Assembly (NCBI GenBank): GCA_964291485.2
Contig: OZ220224.1
Span: forward strand, 2,232,001 to 2,296,000
DNA: 64,000 nucleotides
Direction of reading: 5' to 3'
DNA from: Kistimonas sp964291485
GTDB lineage: Bacteria; Pseudomonadota; Gammaproteobacteria; Pseudomonadales; Endozoicomonadaceae
Below, piece after piece: positions 23,555 to 32,407 of this stretch. The first letter of the stretch is position 1, and each line of letters opens with the position of its first letter. The notes beneath the pieces were generated by a model, which was not told where the DNA came from, ran no database searches, and saw only the letters and a program-made list of their open reading frames with translations. The translations under genes were made by a program, and so were the position numbers.

Positions 23555-25255
23555 ATGCAGTTCCAGAACGAGTGGTTGACGCTACCCTTACCGGCTTACC
23601 GGGCCAAACTGAATGAGTGGGTACGGGCGCTGGCCAGTTGGCATTACCGAAAAGAAACCCGTATCCAGCATTTTCAGCAGGCACTGGATATGGTTTACAC
23701 CTTCTGTGAAAAGAAATACAACAGCACCAATCCCTCACTGCTTCTTGGAACACCGGAGTATGCGGCCATTGCGGCCATCGGCTCCCGGCATTTTCGTGAG
23801 AACATGGCGATTTACCAGCCCACCGATGTATTGCCGCAGCGTATCGAAAGGCTATTGATGAATGGAAGAACGGAAGCCGCCCTGCGCAACAAGCTGGATC
23901 TTCTTAAATACTGGAAGCATAGCGGTAATGAGAAGTTCGATCTTTACTCCCCGCTGGTAAGAGCACGGATGACGTTGTTACAGGCTTCAGCTCAGCAGGT
24001 GGCGAATGATTATTTTAACCGCGTGGCACGCCCGGTCTGGTACCACACCGTTAAGCTGGACACGAGCTTCTCCCGAACTGCTCCAACCCGCGATGAGCAG
24101 ACGGCGAGTTTCAGTGCCGGTCTGGAGGCCCATATCCAGAAAACGGTTGAGTATGAGTACCAGATTAATCTGAAAGGTGTCTTAACGGGTGAAGCAAAGG
24201 CACGGCTCCAGGCGTTGGCCGGTGTCAAACTGGGCGCCAAGGGAAGCATTGGGAATACTGGCTTCAATCCCATGGAATTGACTAAAAAGGAGTTCTATAC
24301 GGATAAGGCCAAGGAGGCAGCGAAATCGATTGTTAAGGGCGAAGGCGTAGGAGAGAGCATCAAGTCTGCAATTGGCAAAGCGGAGGACTATAAACCGGCG
24401 CCTGGCGCAGAATTGTCGGCAGAAGCGGAAGTCAAAGTCGGATTAATGGTGTCAGGTTCAGTTGCACTGGCCTACAAGGATATTGTTGAAAGTAATCTCG
24501 AGTTTGAGGGGCTGGCGGGGGCAATGGCCTCAGGCAGCGGAAAGCTGACGGCAAACCTGGACGGTGTCAACGTGGATTTGAATGCCAGTGCCTTTGTCGG
24601 CCTCAAGGGCAGCTTTACCCAGGAAGTGAAAATCAAGCACAAGGGCGTCAGCGTAGCCAGTTGTTCTTTCACGGGGGAAGGGCGGTTAGGCGTCGGCGCC
24701 AGTGCCAATGTGTGTGTTGCGTTCAGTCGTTACGAGGGCTTCAAGTTCCAGTCCGCCGCTTCTGCTACGGTAGCTGTCGGTGGTGGTGTGGACTTCAGTA
24801 TGGGCTTGAATCCGGTTGGTCTGCACCTGGTGTGTTATGACAACATCTATCGTCAGGTTATTGTCCAGTTGGCATCCGGACACCCGGGGTTACTGGCTGA
24901 AGCCGATCGCCGTCATGAGTATATTGCCGCCTGGGCCAATTACGGGACCATCAAGGGACAAATCGCCGCACTGCTCGGTCAAGTGGAGGTAGACCGTGAA
25001 ACACTGCAGCGGGCAGCCCTCAGACAGCCTGGCGTTCAGTATGGCAAGTATGACTTTAGCAAGGTGGAAGATCTGCATATTGCCGGTCGCAGTCAGTTCA
25101 GTATTGATAAACCGACACTGTCAGAAGAAGAGAAACTCAAGCTATCAGAGCAGGCGCTGGACGCGACAACAATGCGGGAAGCGGATCAAAATACCCGCCA
25201 GCATCCCGCATTTGCCCAGCGCTCTGGCGTGTTTGTAATGACGACGCCGCTCTAG
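23555..25255 (+). CDS. Unrecognised 566-aa protein, candidate T6SS effector
   Basis: I do not recognise this gene. The N-terminal 155 residues look helical (RIQHFQQALDMVYTFCEKKY, PSLLLGTPEYAAIAAIGSR). Residues about 165-440 are an unusual Gly/Ala/Ser/Val-rich stretch alternating polar and nonpolar residues, such as AELSAEAEVKVGLMVSGSVA, GLAGAMASGSGKL and GEGRLGVGASANVCVAF. It has no signal peptide. The last 120 residues are helical and charged. It is convergent with the PAAR gene, whose stop lies 1 bp away, at the edge of the vgrG-PAAR group. The pattern suggests a membrane-active or beta-rich toxin, which is inference. No immunity gene is seen beside it. GGAGG precedes the ATG at 23555. Confidence 0.7.
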   Translation: MQFQNEWLTLPLPAYRAKLNEWVRALASWHYRKETRIQHFQQALDMVYTFCEKKYNSTNPSLLLGTPEYAAIAAIGSRHFRENMAIYQPTDVLPQRIERLLMNGRTEAALRNKLDLLKYWKHSGNEKFDLYSPLVRARMTLLQASAQQVANDYFNRVARPVWYHTVKLDTSFSRTAPTRDEQTASFSAGLEAHIQKTVEYEYQINLKGVLTGEAKARLQALAGVKLGAKGSIGNTGFNPMELTKKEFYTDKAKEAAKSIVKGEGVGESIKSAIGKAEDYKPAPGAELSAEAEVKVGLMVSGSVALAYKDIVESNLEFEGLAGAMASGSGKLTANLDGVNVDLNASAFVGLKGSFTQEVKIKHKGVSVASCSFTGEGRLGVGASANVCVAFSRYEGFKFQSAASATVAVGGGVDFSMGLNPVGLHLVCYDNIYRQVIVQLASGHPGLLAEADRRHEYIAAWANYGTIKGQIAALLGQVEVDRETLQRAALRQPGVQYGKYDFSKVEDLHIAGRSQFSIDKPTLSEEEKLKLSEQALDATTMREADQNTRQHPAFAQRSGVFVMTTPL

Positions 25256-25256
25256 T

Positions 25257-25553
25257 TTAACCGCCGATCAGTACCGTCGGAAAACCCATGACAATGGTGC
25301 CACCGTGAGCGGTGGGATCACCCATACGTGCGGCCGGCTTGTTATTAATCAGCACGGTACAGCTGCCCATGATCACCGAATCCGGTGGACCCACACAGAC
25401 ACACAGTTGCCCCAGTGTTGCTGCCGGCAGGTTCCCAATCAATACGGTACAGGGCATGGGGAGTAAGGGGCCGCCGACATGGGGGATCGGTGGAACGGCC
25501 GGAGTCTGCATCGGGCAGACATGCATGTCACCAGCTCGGGCAGCGGGTCTCAT
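25257..25553 (-). CDS. PAAR-domain T6SS spike-tip protein
   Basis: A 98-aa PAAR protein that caps the VgrG spike and can carry effectors. It begins PAARAGDMHVCP and holds the repeated V-L-I-x-x-x-P-A-A motif (TVLIGNLPAATLGQ, TVLINNKPAARMGD) and the terminal PTAHGGTIVMGFPTVLIGG. It is the DUF4150/PAAR-like Cys-rich type, with no toxin extension. Its ATG overlaps the stop of the preceding gene (ATGA at 25550-25553), so the two are translationally coupled. Confidence 0.92.
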   Translation of the reverse strand: MRPAARAGDMHVCPMQTPAVPPIPHVGGPLLPMPCTVLIGNLPAATLGQLCVCVGPPDSVIMGSCTVLINNKPAARMGDPTAHGGTIVMGFPTVLIGG

Positions 25554-26137
25554 ACTGTACTTTCCTCATCGGTCAGACGGCCATTGCCGCCGGAGGCGAT
25601 ATCCAGGCCAATACGGACAAAGCCTGGGTAACGGTGTTCAGCCTCAGCGCCATCCGGTAATACAGCACAGAGGTTAATGGCGCCGGCAACGGCATGGGCG
25701 TAAATGTTGGGAGGCGGCTGTACTGCAGGCTGTCCTTGTTCGATGAGACTGCCGCCGCTCCAGAACACAGCCTGTGAAATCCATCCGGGAGCCGTTTCCA
25801 GACCTGCTGCATTGGCCATGGCTTCCGCATGGCGCCGGTTAGTTTCATCGGGCACAGTCACCCAGGCACAGGCAGCCTGAATTGCCCGTGTTTCCGCCTC
25901 ACTCCAGTCTGAACGGTAATCGGTGCAGCAACAGGCCCACCAGATGGCTTCCCGTACAGGCAATGCGTGGGCCAGGAAGATCACAAGATCCGGATAATGC
26001 CCGGCGTTCTCCAAGGTTTTGATGAAAGTAGCAGGTGATTGGTCATTCTCATGACAGGCAAGCGCGTTATCGGACGGTTGGTAGCGTGCAAATATATCGT
26101 CTGCCAGTGTGTGAGGAATTTTCAGGTAGGCTGCCAT
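25550..26137 (-). CDS. T6SS-linked protein of unknown function between vgrG and PAAR genes
   Basis: A 195-aa soluble protein. Helical N-terminal part, then LPVREAIWWACCC, a Trp/Cys-rich motif I associate with a domain found beside vgrG/PAAR genes (DUF6931-like, from memory). The C-terminal part (about 130-190) resembles an AHAVAGAINLCAVLP helix. No toxin motif is visible. Its place, 2 nt after vgrG and overlapping the PAAR gene, fits an adaptor or chaperone that loads cargo on the spike. That role is inferred. Confidence 0.75.
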   Translation of the reverse strand: MAAYLKIPHTLADDIFARYQPSDNALACHENDQSPATFIKTLENAGHYPDLVIFLAHALPVREAIWWACCCTDYRSDWSEAETRAIQAACAWVTVPDETNRRHAEAMANAAGLETAPGWISQAVFWSGGSLIEQGQPAVQPPPNIYAHAVAGAINLCAVLPDGAEAEHRYPGFVRIGLDIASGGNGRLTDEESTV

Positions 26138-26139
26138 GG

Positions 26140-28170
26140 TCAGTTGATCTTGGTAATTGCTCCCTGTATCTGCACCATAGCGCCGGCACTGACTTTGGCC
26201 ATAGCGTCACCGCTGACGTTGACGATGGGACCTTTCAGGTCGGCTTTTGCCTGTCCCTGGACGGTAGTGGTGGCGCCTTTCAGGGTGGCAGTGGCTGATG
26301 CCTTGATCTCAATCGAGGGGGCTGAGAGCGAGATACTGGATGGAGAAACAACAATCTTGCTGGCACCGACTTTCAGCTCAATGGACGACTTTCCCGTGAC
26401 AGTCACGGTATTGCCATCAACCGTGACTGCTGACGGGGCTTCCAGAGCCATATCCACGCCGGCTTTACCATGGATCGTCTGGTCGCTGGACAGTGTCATC
26501 GAGTCGGTGCTGTTGAAGTGTGCAGTTTTTTTTGCATCAATCTTTAAGGCATCTTCTGTCTTGCACGTCATGCCTTCCCGCGACAACCAGTCTGCGGTTT
26601 TTTCGACCGAGGTTGTTTGCTTACCTTTGATTGTCTGGTTCCAGTCATTCTTGACCAGGCTGTTCCAGTCCCGTTCTGCCTGTACCCAGAGTTCTTCCTT
26701 GCCAGTGTGATCGTTAAAGCGCAGTTCATTGCAGTTGCTGGTATTACCGTTCGGTGTTGAACGGGTGCGAATGCCAAACTGCGTTGTCACAGGATACGGT
26801 GGTACATGCCGTCCGTTGTAAACAGAGGCCAGAACGACCGGGCGGTCTGGATCACCATCCAGAAAACTGACCAGCACTTCATCCCCGACACGGGGAATAA
26901 ACTGCGCACCGAATTCATTGCCTGCCAGTGCCTGGGCAACCCGCAGCCAGCAGCTGCTGGTATCATCATTTTTACCGGTTCTGTCCCAATGGAAGAGGGC
27001 TTTTATACGCCCCTGTTTGTCGTGGTGAATACGGGTATTGGATGGACCGGTCACTGTGGCGCTTTGCAGCCCCTGTATGTTTGGTTTTGGCAGTGTTGCA
27101 CAGTGATAAGCAATACTGGTCGGGATACAGGTGAAACAACACCGGTATTCCTGCTCCCGTACAGCTTCGGTGGCGCGTAGATGATGCTCAATACTGATAA
27201 TGAGGTACTCGTCATTCATGCGACCTTCTTGATGTTCAGACAGCTTGAAGCGCTGGCCAACTGCCAGTGTCGTTACATGTGAAGCACCGTGGTAATAGTG
27301 GAACTGACCATCGAGACTTTCCGTGAGCTGACGGCCGGTTGACCGCATCAGGGAACGCTCAATGCGAGATGCCGGATAGCGATACCGTTCCAGCTGTGAT
27401 CGCATGCCCTTACCGCGAGACAGGCGGGTGTCATGTTGGCCGCCATCAATCGGTTGCGCGAGGGTTTCATTGTAATCCCTGAGGTATACCCGTGTGCTGT
27501 TGAGCTGGTTGACTTCACGCCACTCGGTAATCGCAAACTGTTTTTGGCCGGTTTCCCGAACATAGGGCAATTCATAGTCGGGCGATTTCGGAAATGCCTG
27601 GTTAGTATCGCCGATCAGCAGTATGGCTCTATTGCCTTGCTTGACAGGGTGGTAGTGCCAGCCTTCATCAGCCATTAAGCGTCGGATGAAATCAGCATCC
27701 GACTCATTAAATTGCACGCAATATTCTCTCTGTCGAGCTTGGCCACTGATATTGAAACGGTAAGCGCCACGAAACCCGGCATCATCCAGCACCCTACTGA
27801 TAATGGCTCGACTGTTACTGTTTTGAAAAACACGGCACTGGAGGCGATAACGCAACAGGTCAAGCCAGTGTTCGCCGAAGAGCTGATACACCCAGGTTTT
27901 ACTGTGACTGCGATAATCCAGTTCTTCCAGTCCGGCTATCGTGGTGACATAACGACATGCCTCTTTGCGGTGTTTGCCCGTTCCAGGACGATAGGTAATC
28001 GTAATGTCCTGCCCCAGCAGGTCTGATGAAAGGCGGGAAGGGCATTCCAGTGTCGCCTCAAGGCGGCAGGTGGCGGAGACCGTGTCGTGAACCGTTAACG
28101 CGGATATGACGATATCAATGCCGTCTATCTGTGTAGAGACTGGACGAACATCACTGTATGCACCTGACAT
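26140..28170 (-). CDS. vgrG: T6SS spike protein VgrG
   Basis: The trimeric needle tip (TssI), 676 aa. The N-terminal gp27-like part includes YRPGTGKHRKEACRYVTTI, FLRRLMADEGWHYH-like residues and YRYPASRIERS. The gp5 OB-fold follows with ITKVQ-like GRIKALFHWDRTGKNDDTSSCW and GNEFGAQFIPRVGDEVLVSFLDGDPDRPVV, in part. A beta-helix needle ends KINQ-like without any extra catalytic domain, so it is a structural VgrG. The frame is open to a TTG at 28218; the ATG at 28170 starts the family N terminus. First gene of vgrG-unknown-PAAR. Confidence 0.95.
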   Translation of the reverse strand: MSGAYSDVRPVSTQIDGIDIVISALTVHDTVSATCRLEATLECPSRLSSDLLGQDITITYRPGTGKHRKEACRYVTTIAGLEELDYRSHSKTWVYQLFGEHWLDLLRYRLQCRVFQNSNSRAIISRVLDDAGFRGAYRFNISGQARQREYCVQFNESDADFIRRLMADEGWHYHPVKQGNRAILLIGDTNQAFPKSPDYELPYVRETGQKQFAITEWREVNQLNSTRVYLRDYNETLAQPIDGGQHDTRLSRGKGMRSQLERYRYPASRIERSLMRSTGRQLTESLDGQFHYYHGASHVTTLAVGQRFKLSEHQEGRMNDEYLIISIEHHLRATEAVREQEYRCCFTCIPTSIAYHCATLPKPNIQGLQSATVTGPSNTRIHHDKQGRIKALFHWDRTGKNDDTSSCWLRVAQALAGNEFGAQFIPRVGDEVLVSFLDGDPDRPVVLASVYNGRHVPPYPVTTQFGIRTRSTPNGNTSNCNELRFNDHTGKEELWVQAERDWNSLVKNDWNQTIKGKQTTSVEKTADWLSREGMTCKTEDALKIDAKKTAHFNSTDSMTLSSDQTIHGKAGVDMALEAPSAVTVDGNTVTVTGKSSIELKVGASKIVVSPSSISLSAPSIEIKASATATLKGATTTVQGQAKADLKGPIVNVSGDAMAKVSAGAMVQIQGAITKIN

Positions 28171-28235
28171 AGTCAATCTCGATTTATGGGAAATTCCGGG
28201 CAGCACGTACGATGCCAATCAATGACTGAGTTCCA

Positions 28236-28241
28236 ACTATA
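28236..28241 (-). promoter_or_regulatory. Candidate -10 box of the vgrG operon
   Basis: TATAGT (28241-28236 on the minus strand) matches the -10 consensus at five of six positions, 65 nt before the vgrG ATG. The -35 is poor. The gap is shared with the divergent tssA operon, for which no clear promoter was found. Confidence 0.35.
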
Positions 28242-28355
28242 GAGCATGGTGAAAAAGGTGGAATAAGGCCCGAAGATATTGATGCATTTAACCCTTCAGT
28301 CAGGCATAAAACAGCTATAACTCATAGATCGTTGAATCAGGTGACGGAAGCCTTT

Positions 28356-29744
28356 GTGTCTGGAACAGATGTACTTGATGAAGCCGCAGTTGAGCAGTTA
28401 TTGCATGCAATCAGTGATGCGGCACCCTGTGGTGCTTCACTGAAAGCGGATCGCCGTTTGTTTCGTCCGTTGAGAAACAGTTTCAATCTTGCGCAGACAG
28501 CCCTGCGTCAGTTGAGTCAGGAACCTGATCCTTCAGAGCTGGAAACCCGACAGGATGAGTGCCAGCAATATTGGCGACAGCTGTCTGAACAGATTATTCA
28601 AACACTCAGTACGCAATCCAAAGATATTGAAATTACCGGCTGGTTGATTGCGGCACAGGTCGTGCTTGATCCCACACTGTCAGGTATGGCGAATGCACTG
28701 ACGTTATTGTCTGATTTGTTTGAGCAGTATAACGACCAGCTTTTTCCTCAGCTCCCGGAAAACAAGTTGACAGGGATGGATGAGGAGGCAATTACAAAAG
28801 CACAACTTGGTTGTCGCCTGGATGCCTTGATACCTCTGCTCGGTGAGGCGGAAGGCAGTGGCTTGCTTTATATGCCACTTTGTCTGACCCCTTTGATTGG
28901 TGATATCAGCTATGCACAGTACCTGGGGGATGAGCGCACAGGCAGGTTATCTGCGATAAAGCAACAAGTGTCTTCTTTTCAGGATATGGAGCGTGACATC
29001 GCAAGGACAAGGCTGGATAACATTCGGTCATCACTGAATGCCCTGGCTGCACTGGATACAGCGATCATGCCACAGGTGCATGCGATGAATATCCGGTTTC
29101 CCGGGTTTCGCTTCATGATGGTGTTATTGGAAGGTTTTGCCCACGCGGTTTCAGTGATAACAGGAATGGTCTTACCTAAACCCCCGGAAGTTACACCGGA
29201 GCCGACTGATATGACCGCACACGCCGTTATACCGCCTGTTGAAGAAGAGCGTGTACAGGAAAAAAATACGTGCGACAAAACAAAGGCTCATTCACCTGCC
29301 GTGGTTAAAGCCTACACTCGTGATCATGCTTTCCGGCAGTTGCGGGAGCTGGCGAATTATTTTCGTCGTACGGAACCTCATAGTGTTGTGCCTTACCTGC
29401 TGGAAAAAGCCATTCGTTGGGGCTATACCCCTTTGCCAGAGTTATTGGATGAGTTACTGCTTGGTCATCAGGATTTGAAACAGCAAATTTTTGTTCAGAC
29501 GGGACTGGACCTTGATGCGCTTGCGTCATTACCTGAACCAGAAAAGGTTGAACCAGTGACTGGTACTGAAGAAACGGATTGGCAGGAGAACGGAGGTGTT
29601 GCTGAGTCTAAACGGGCACAGGAAAACAATGTGCAGACAACCAGTGCAGTTGATGACAGTAATGTGTCGTCTGAGCAAACACCAGAAAAGCATACAGAAG
29701 AAACGGCAGAGCCAACTGATGGCAGCAGTGGTCTGGCTTGGTAG
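28356..29744 (+). CDS. tssA: T6SS assembly protein TssA
   Basis: Primes baseplate and tail-tube/sheath assembly. About 462 aa with an N-terminal ImpA domain: ISDAAPCGASLKAD at the start, then a conserved helical part with ITGWLIAAQVVLDPTLSGMANAL-like residues. A Pro/Glu/Thr-rich linker (about 285-320) precedes a helical C-terminal region (HAFRQLRELANYFRRTEPHS, PYLLEKAIRWG), then an acidic tail. GTG at 28356 has CGGAAG 5 nt upstream; the frame is open from a TTG at 28332. First gene of the plus-strand T6SS operon. Confidence 0.9.
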   Translation: MSGTDVLDEAAVEQLLHAISDAAPCGASLKADRRLFRPLRNSFNLAQTALRQLSQEPDPSELETRQDECQQYWRQLSEQIIQTLSTQSKDIEITGWLIAAQVVLDPTLSGMANALTLLSDLFEQYNDQLFPQLPENKLTGMDEEAITKAQLGCRLDALIPLLGEAEGSGLLYMPLCLTPLIGDISYAQYLGDERTGRLSAIKQQVSSFQDMERDIARTRLDNIRSSLNALAALDTAIMPQVHAMNIRFPGFRFMMVLLEGFAHAVSVITGMVLPKPPEVTPEPTDMTAHAVIPPVEEERVQEKNTCDKTKAHSPAVVKAYTRDHAFRQLRELANYFRRTEPHSVVPYLLEKAIRWGYTPLPELLDELLLGHQDLKQQIFVQTGLDLDALASLPEPEKVEPVTGTEETDWQENGGVAESKRAQENNVQTTSAVDDSNVSSEQTPEKHTEETAEPTDGSSGLAW

Positions 29745-29788
29745 CACCAGGGCAGATGTAAACGTGATGTATCTGACAGGTATTCGAT

Positions 29789-30313
29789 ATGGCCAGTATT
29801 TATATGCGAGTCGATGGTCTGGATGTACAGGGTGTTGCCACTATTGAAGGGCTTGAAAACCTTGGTAAGGGTTGGTTTGCCGTCAAGTCATTCAACTGGG
29901 GAGGTGTCCGGTCTGTGACCATGGATATCGGGAATGCCAATAATGCGGATTCCGGTATGGTCGCGATGAGTGAAGTGAATGCAACCAAGCAGGTGGATGG
30001 TGCTTCTGAAGGACTGCTCTCATTTCTCTATATGCCCGGTGACGAAGGTAAGGTGGTGGAAGTGGTGTTTACCAAGCCTCACCGCTCAGGTCAGGGCGCG
30101 GAAGTCTATTTCCAGATCAAAATGGATAAGGCACGACTGGTGACCTATAACGTCAGTGGTACGGATGGTGGTGAGCCTTATGAAAGTCTGTCCTTTTCCT
30201 ACATCACCTTGCACCAGAAACACTGGCATGAATCAGCGGGAGGCAAGCTGGAGGCTGGTGGTCTTGTGTCGTATGACCTGGCTACCGGTAAAGTTATTTC
30301 AGGCAAAAAATAG
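29789..30313 (+). CDS. hcp: T6SS tube protein Hcp
   Basis: TssD, 174 aa. It forms hexameric rings that stack into the inner tube and are secreted. Typical Hcp features are the start MRVDGLDVQGVATIEG, WFAVKSFNWGG and the C-terminal ESLSFSYITLHQKHW. No C-terminal effector extension. CAGG sits 8 nt before the ATG. The gap to tssB is 76 nt, and strong expression is likely, but no obvious promoter was seen in front. Confidence 0.95.
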   Translation: MASIYMRVDGLDVQGVATIEGLENLGKGWFAVKSFNWGGVRSVTMDIGNANNADSGMVAMSEVNATKQVDGASEGLLSFLYMPGDEGKVVEVVFTKPHRSGQGAEVYFQIKMDKARLVTYNVSGTDGGEPYESLSFSYITLHQKHWHESAGGKLEAGGLVSYDLATGKVISGKK

Positions 30314-30389
30314 CCGGAAACGGGATCTTTGATGGTGGTTGATCAATCGGGTTGGCTCTTGAGCGAGCGCCGAAGTGAGGTGAGTTGTC

Positions 30390-30926
30390 ATGGCACTGCA
30401 CTCCCAGCATAAGCGGGTCAGTAAAAACCGGGTGAGTATTACTTACGATGTTGAGACTAACGGTGCGGTTGAAACCCGTGAACTGCCGTTTGTCGTGGGG
30501 GTGATCGGTGATTTTTCCGGCCAGAAGCCGGAGACTGAGAAAACGGATCTTGAAGAGCGAGAATTTATCCAGATTGATAAGGATAATTTCGACGGTGTCA
30601 TGCGACAGGTTGGGCCGAGACTCTCTTTCAAGGTCGATAACCGCCTCAATCCTAACGATGATTCCCAGTTTGAAGTGAACCTTCGCTTTAATGCGATGAA
30701 AGACTTCCATCCTGAAAGCCTGGTCGAACAGATTGAGCCACTCAAAAAACTGGTTGAAGCCCGTAATCAGCTCAAAGTGCTGCTGAGTAAGGCTGACCGT
30801 TCCCGTGACCTGGAACGGTTGCTGAAAGAGGTGTTGCAGAATACGGAGTCTATTCAGTCTCTTGCCGCTGAGCTGGGTGTGGATGTTTCAGGCGATGATG
30901 CCGGTAGTGGAGACGAAACCTCATGA
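30390..30926 (+). CDS. tssB: T6SS sheath small subunit TssB
   Basis: TssB/VipA, 178 aa, pairs with TssC to form the contractile sheath. It has KNRVSITYDVETNGAVETREL, PFVVGVIGDFSG and the family segment FNAMKDFHPESLV followed by a long helix (LVEARNQLKVLLSKAD). Strong GAGGTGAG precedes the ATG. The tssC ATG overlaps its stop (ATGA), so the two sheath subunits are translationally coupled. Confidence 0.96.
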   Translation: MALHSQHKRVSKNRVSITYDVETNGAVETRELPFVVGVIGDFSGQKPETEKTDLEEREFIQIDKDNFDGVMRQVGPRLSFKVDNRLNPNDDSQFEVNLRFNAMKDFHPESLVEQIEPLKKLVEARNQLKVLLSKADRSRDLERLLKEVLQNTESIQSLAAELGVDVSGDDAGSGDETS

Positions 30927-32404
30927 GTACTGAAGCAGAGGTTCAGGAACAGGGGGCAGAAGCCACAACAGAGTCTGTCAGTATTCTGGATCGCGCTATT
31001 GGGGCGACCAATCAGACGTCACCAGACACAACCAAAGAACTGATGACGGAATTGACCCGGCAGGCGCTGGAAGGCACCGTGACCTGGGACAAAAATCTGA
31101 CTCTCACCATGGAAAAGGCCATCACAGCCATTGATGCGAAAATTTCAGAGCAACTGTCGGCGGTATTACATGATGCCTCCTTCCAGAAATTGGAGGGGAG
31201 TTGGCGGGGGTTGCAGAAACTGGTCAGGAACAGTGAGCTGGGTCCTGATCTGAAAATACGGATCAGCGATTATACGCAGGATGAACTGCTGGAACAGTTT
31301 GAGGATGCGCCAGCCATCGACCGGAGTCGTTTCTTCAATATGGTCTACCAAGAGGAGTTTGGTACGGCCGGTGGTGAACCTTTTGGTGCCCTGTTAGGTG
31401 ACTACACATTCTCATACCGTGATGAAGATGTCGCTTTGCTTCGTTATATGGGAGAAGTCGCTGCGGCAGCGCATGCGCCGTTTATTGCCGCTATCAGTCC
31501 TGCCATGTTTGATTTTGCTGGTTTCGAAACGTTCTACGAAGGTAAGCCTGTTGCGGCAGGTTTTGATGCACCGGCTTATGGCGCTTGGAATGCTTTTCGT
31601 GACAGTGACGATGCCCGTTACGTGGCCTTGACTCTGCCAAGAACCATGGCTCGTTTGCCCTACGGTGCTGAGACGATGCCGGTGAAGGCGTTTGCGTTTG
31701 AGGAGTTTACTGCTGATGCCGACGGTCATCGTCAACCGGGAAGTGGTAAAAGTTTTGTCTGGAGTAATGCCTGCTATGAATACGGTCTGTTATTAACCCA
31801 GGCGTTTACTCGGTTTGGCTGGTGTACGGCTGTACGCGGGATGGAAAACGGCGGCAAGGTGGAGAACCTGCCCCTGTATAGCTATACGACTACGGCGGGA
31901 GAACGGGTTGTCTGGAGCCCGACCGAGATCAACTTTACCGATGAGCGCGAGAAAGAGCTGAGTGATCTTGGTTTTCTCCCGCTGGTGCATTACAAAAATA
32001 CGAATTTTGCCGTTTTTATGGGCGGTCAAACGGCGCAACGCCCAAAAACCTACACAGACTCGGATGCAGCGTCCAATGCTGCTATCTCAGCGCGTTTACC
32101 CTATATCATGGCCAGCAGTCGTATTGCCCACTATCTCAAAATGATCGGGCGCGACCGTATTGGCTCCCATATGGAGCCAGAGGATGTAGAAAAACAGCTG
32201 AACGAGTGGATTGGACAGTATGTCAATCCCAACGCGATTGGTAACGAGGCTAAAGCAAAGCATCCTTTGCGTGAAGCATCCATCAAGGTGCAGGAGCAAA
32301 CAGGACGACCCGGTTGTTATTCCGCTGTCGCCTATATGCGTCCCTGGTTGCAGATGGAGGAGCTGACAACGTCACTGAGAATGGTGGCGCGGATCCCCGG
32401 TTAA
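30923..32404 (+). CDS. tssC: T6SS sheath large subunit TssC
   Basis: TssC/VipB, 493 aa. Canonical family features are WRGLQKLVRNSELG, FFNMVYQEEFGTAGGEPFGALLGDY in part, ISPAMFDFAGFETF, MARLPYG, FVWSNACYEY and the C-terminal RPGCYSAVAYMRPWLQMEEL. Full length, so it should form the working sheath with TssB. ClpV normally recycles this sheath, but no clpV lies in the window. A second tssC-like gene follows after 3 nt. Confidence 0.97.
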   Translation: MSTEAEVQEQGAEATTESVSILDRAIGATNQTSPDTTKELMTELTRQALEGTVTWDKNLTLTMEKAITAIDAKISEQLSAVLHDASFQKLEGSWRGLQKLVRNSELGPDLKIRISDYTQDELLEQFEDAPAIDRSRFFNMVYQEEFGTAGGEPFGALLGDYTFSYRDEDVALLRYMGEVAAAAHAPFIAAISPAMFDFAGFETFYEGKPVAAGFDAPAYGAWNAFRDSDDARYVALTLPRTMARLPYGAETMPVKAFAFEEFTADADGHRQPGSGKSFVWSNACYEYGLLLTQAFTRFGWCTAVRGMENGGKVENLPLYSYTTTAGERVVWSPTEINFTDEREKELSDLGFLPLVHYKNTNFAVFMGGQTAQRPKTYTDSDAASNAAISARLPYIMASSRIAHYLKMIGRDRIGSHMEPEDVEKQLNEWIGQYVNPNAIGNEAKAKHPLREASIKVQEQTGRPGCYSAVAYMRPWLQMEELTTSLRMVARIPG

Positions 32405-32407
32405 TAC

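Noticed and set aside
29740..29788. A sigma54 -24/-12 promoter before hcp
   Set aside because: TGGCTTGGTAGCA looks similar, but the GG to GC distance is too short for sigma54.
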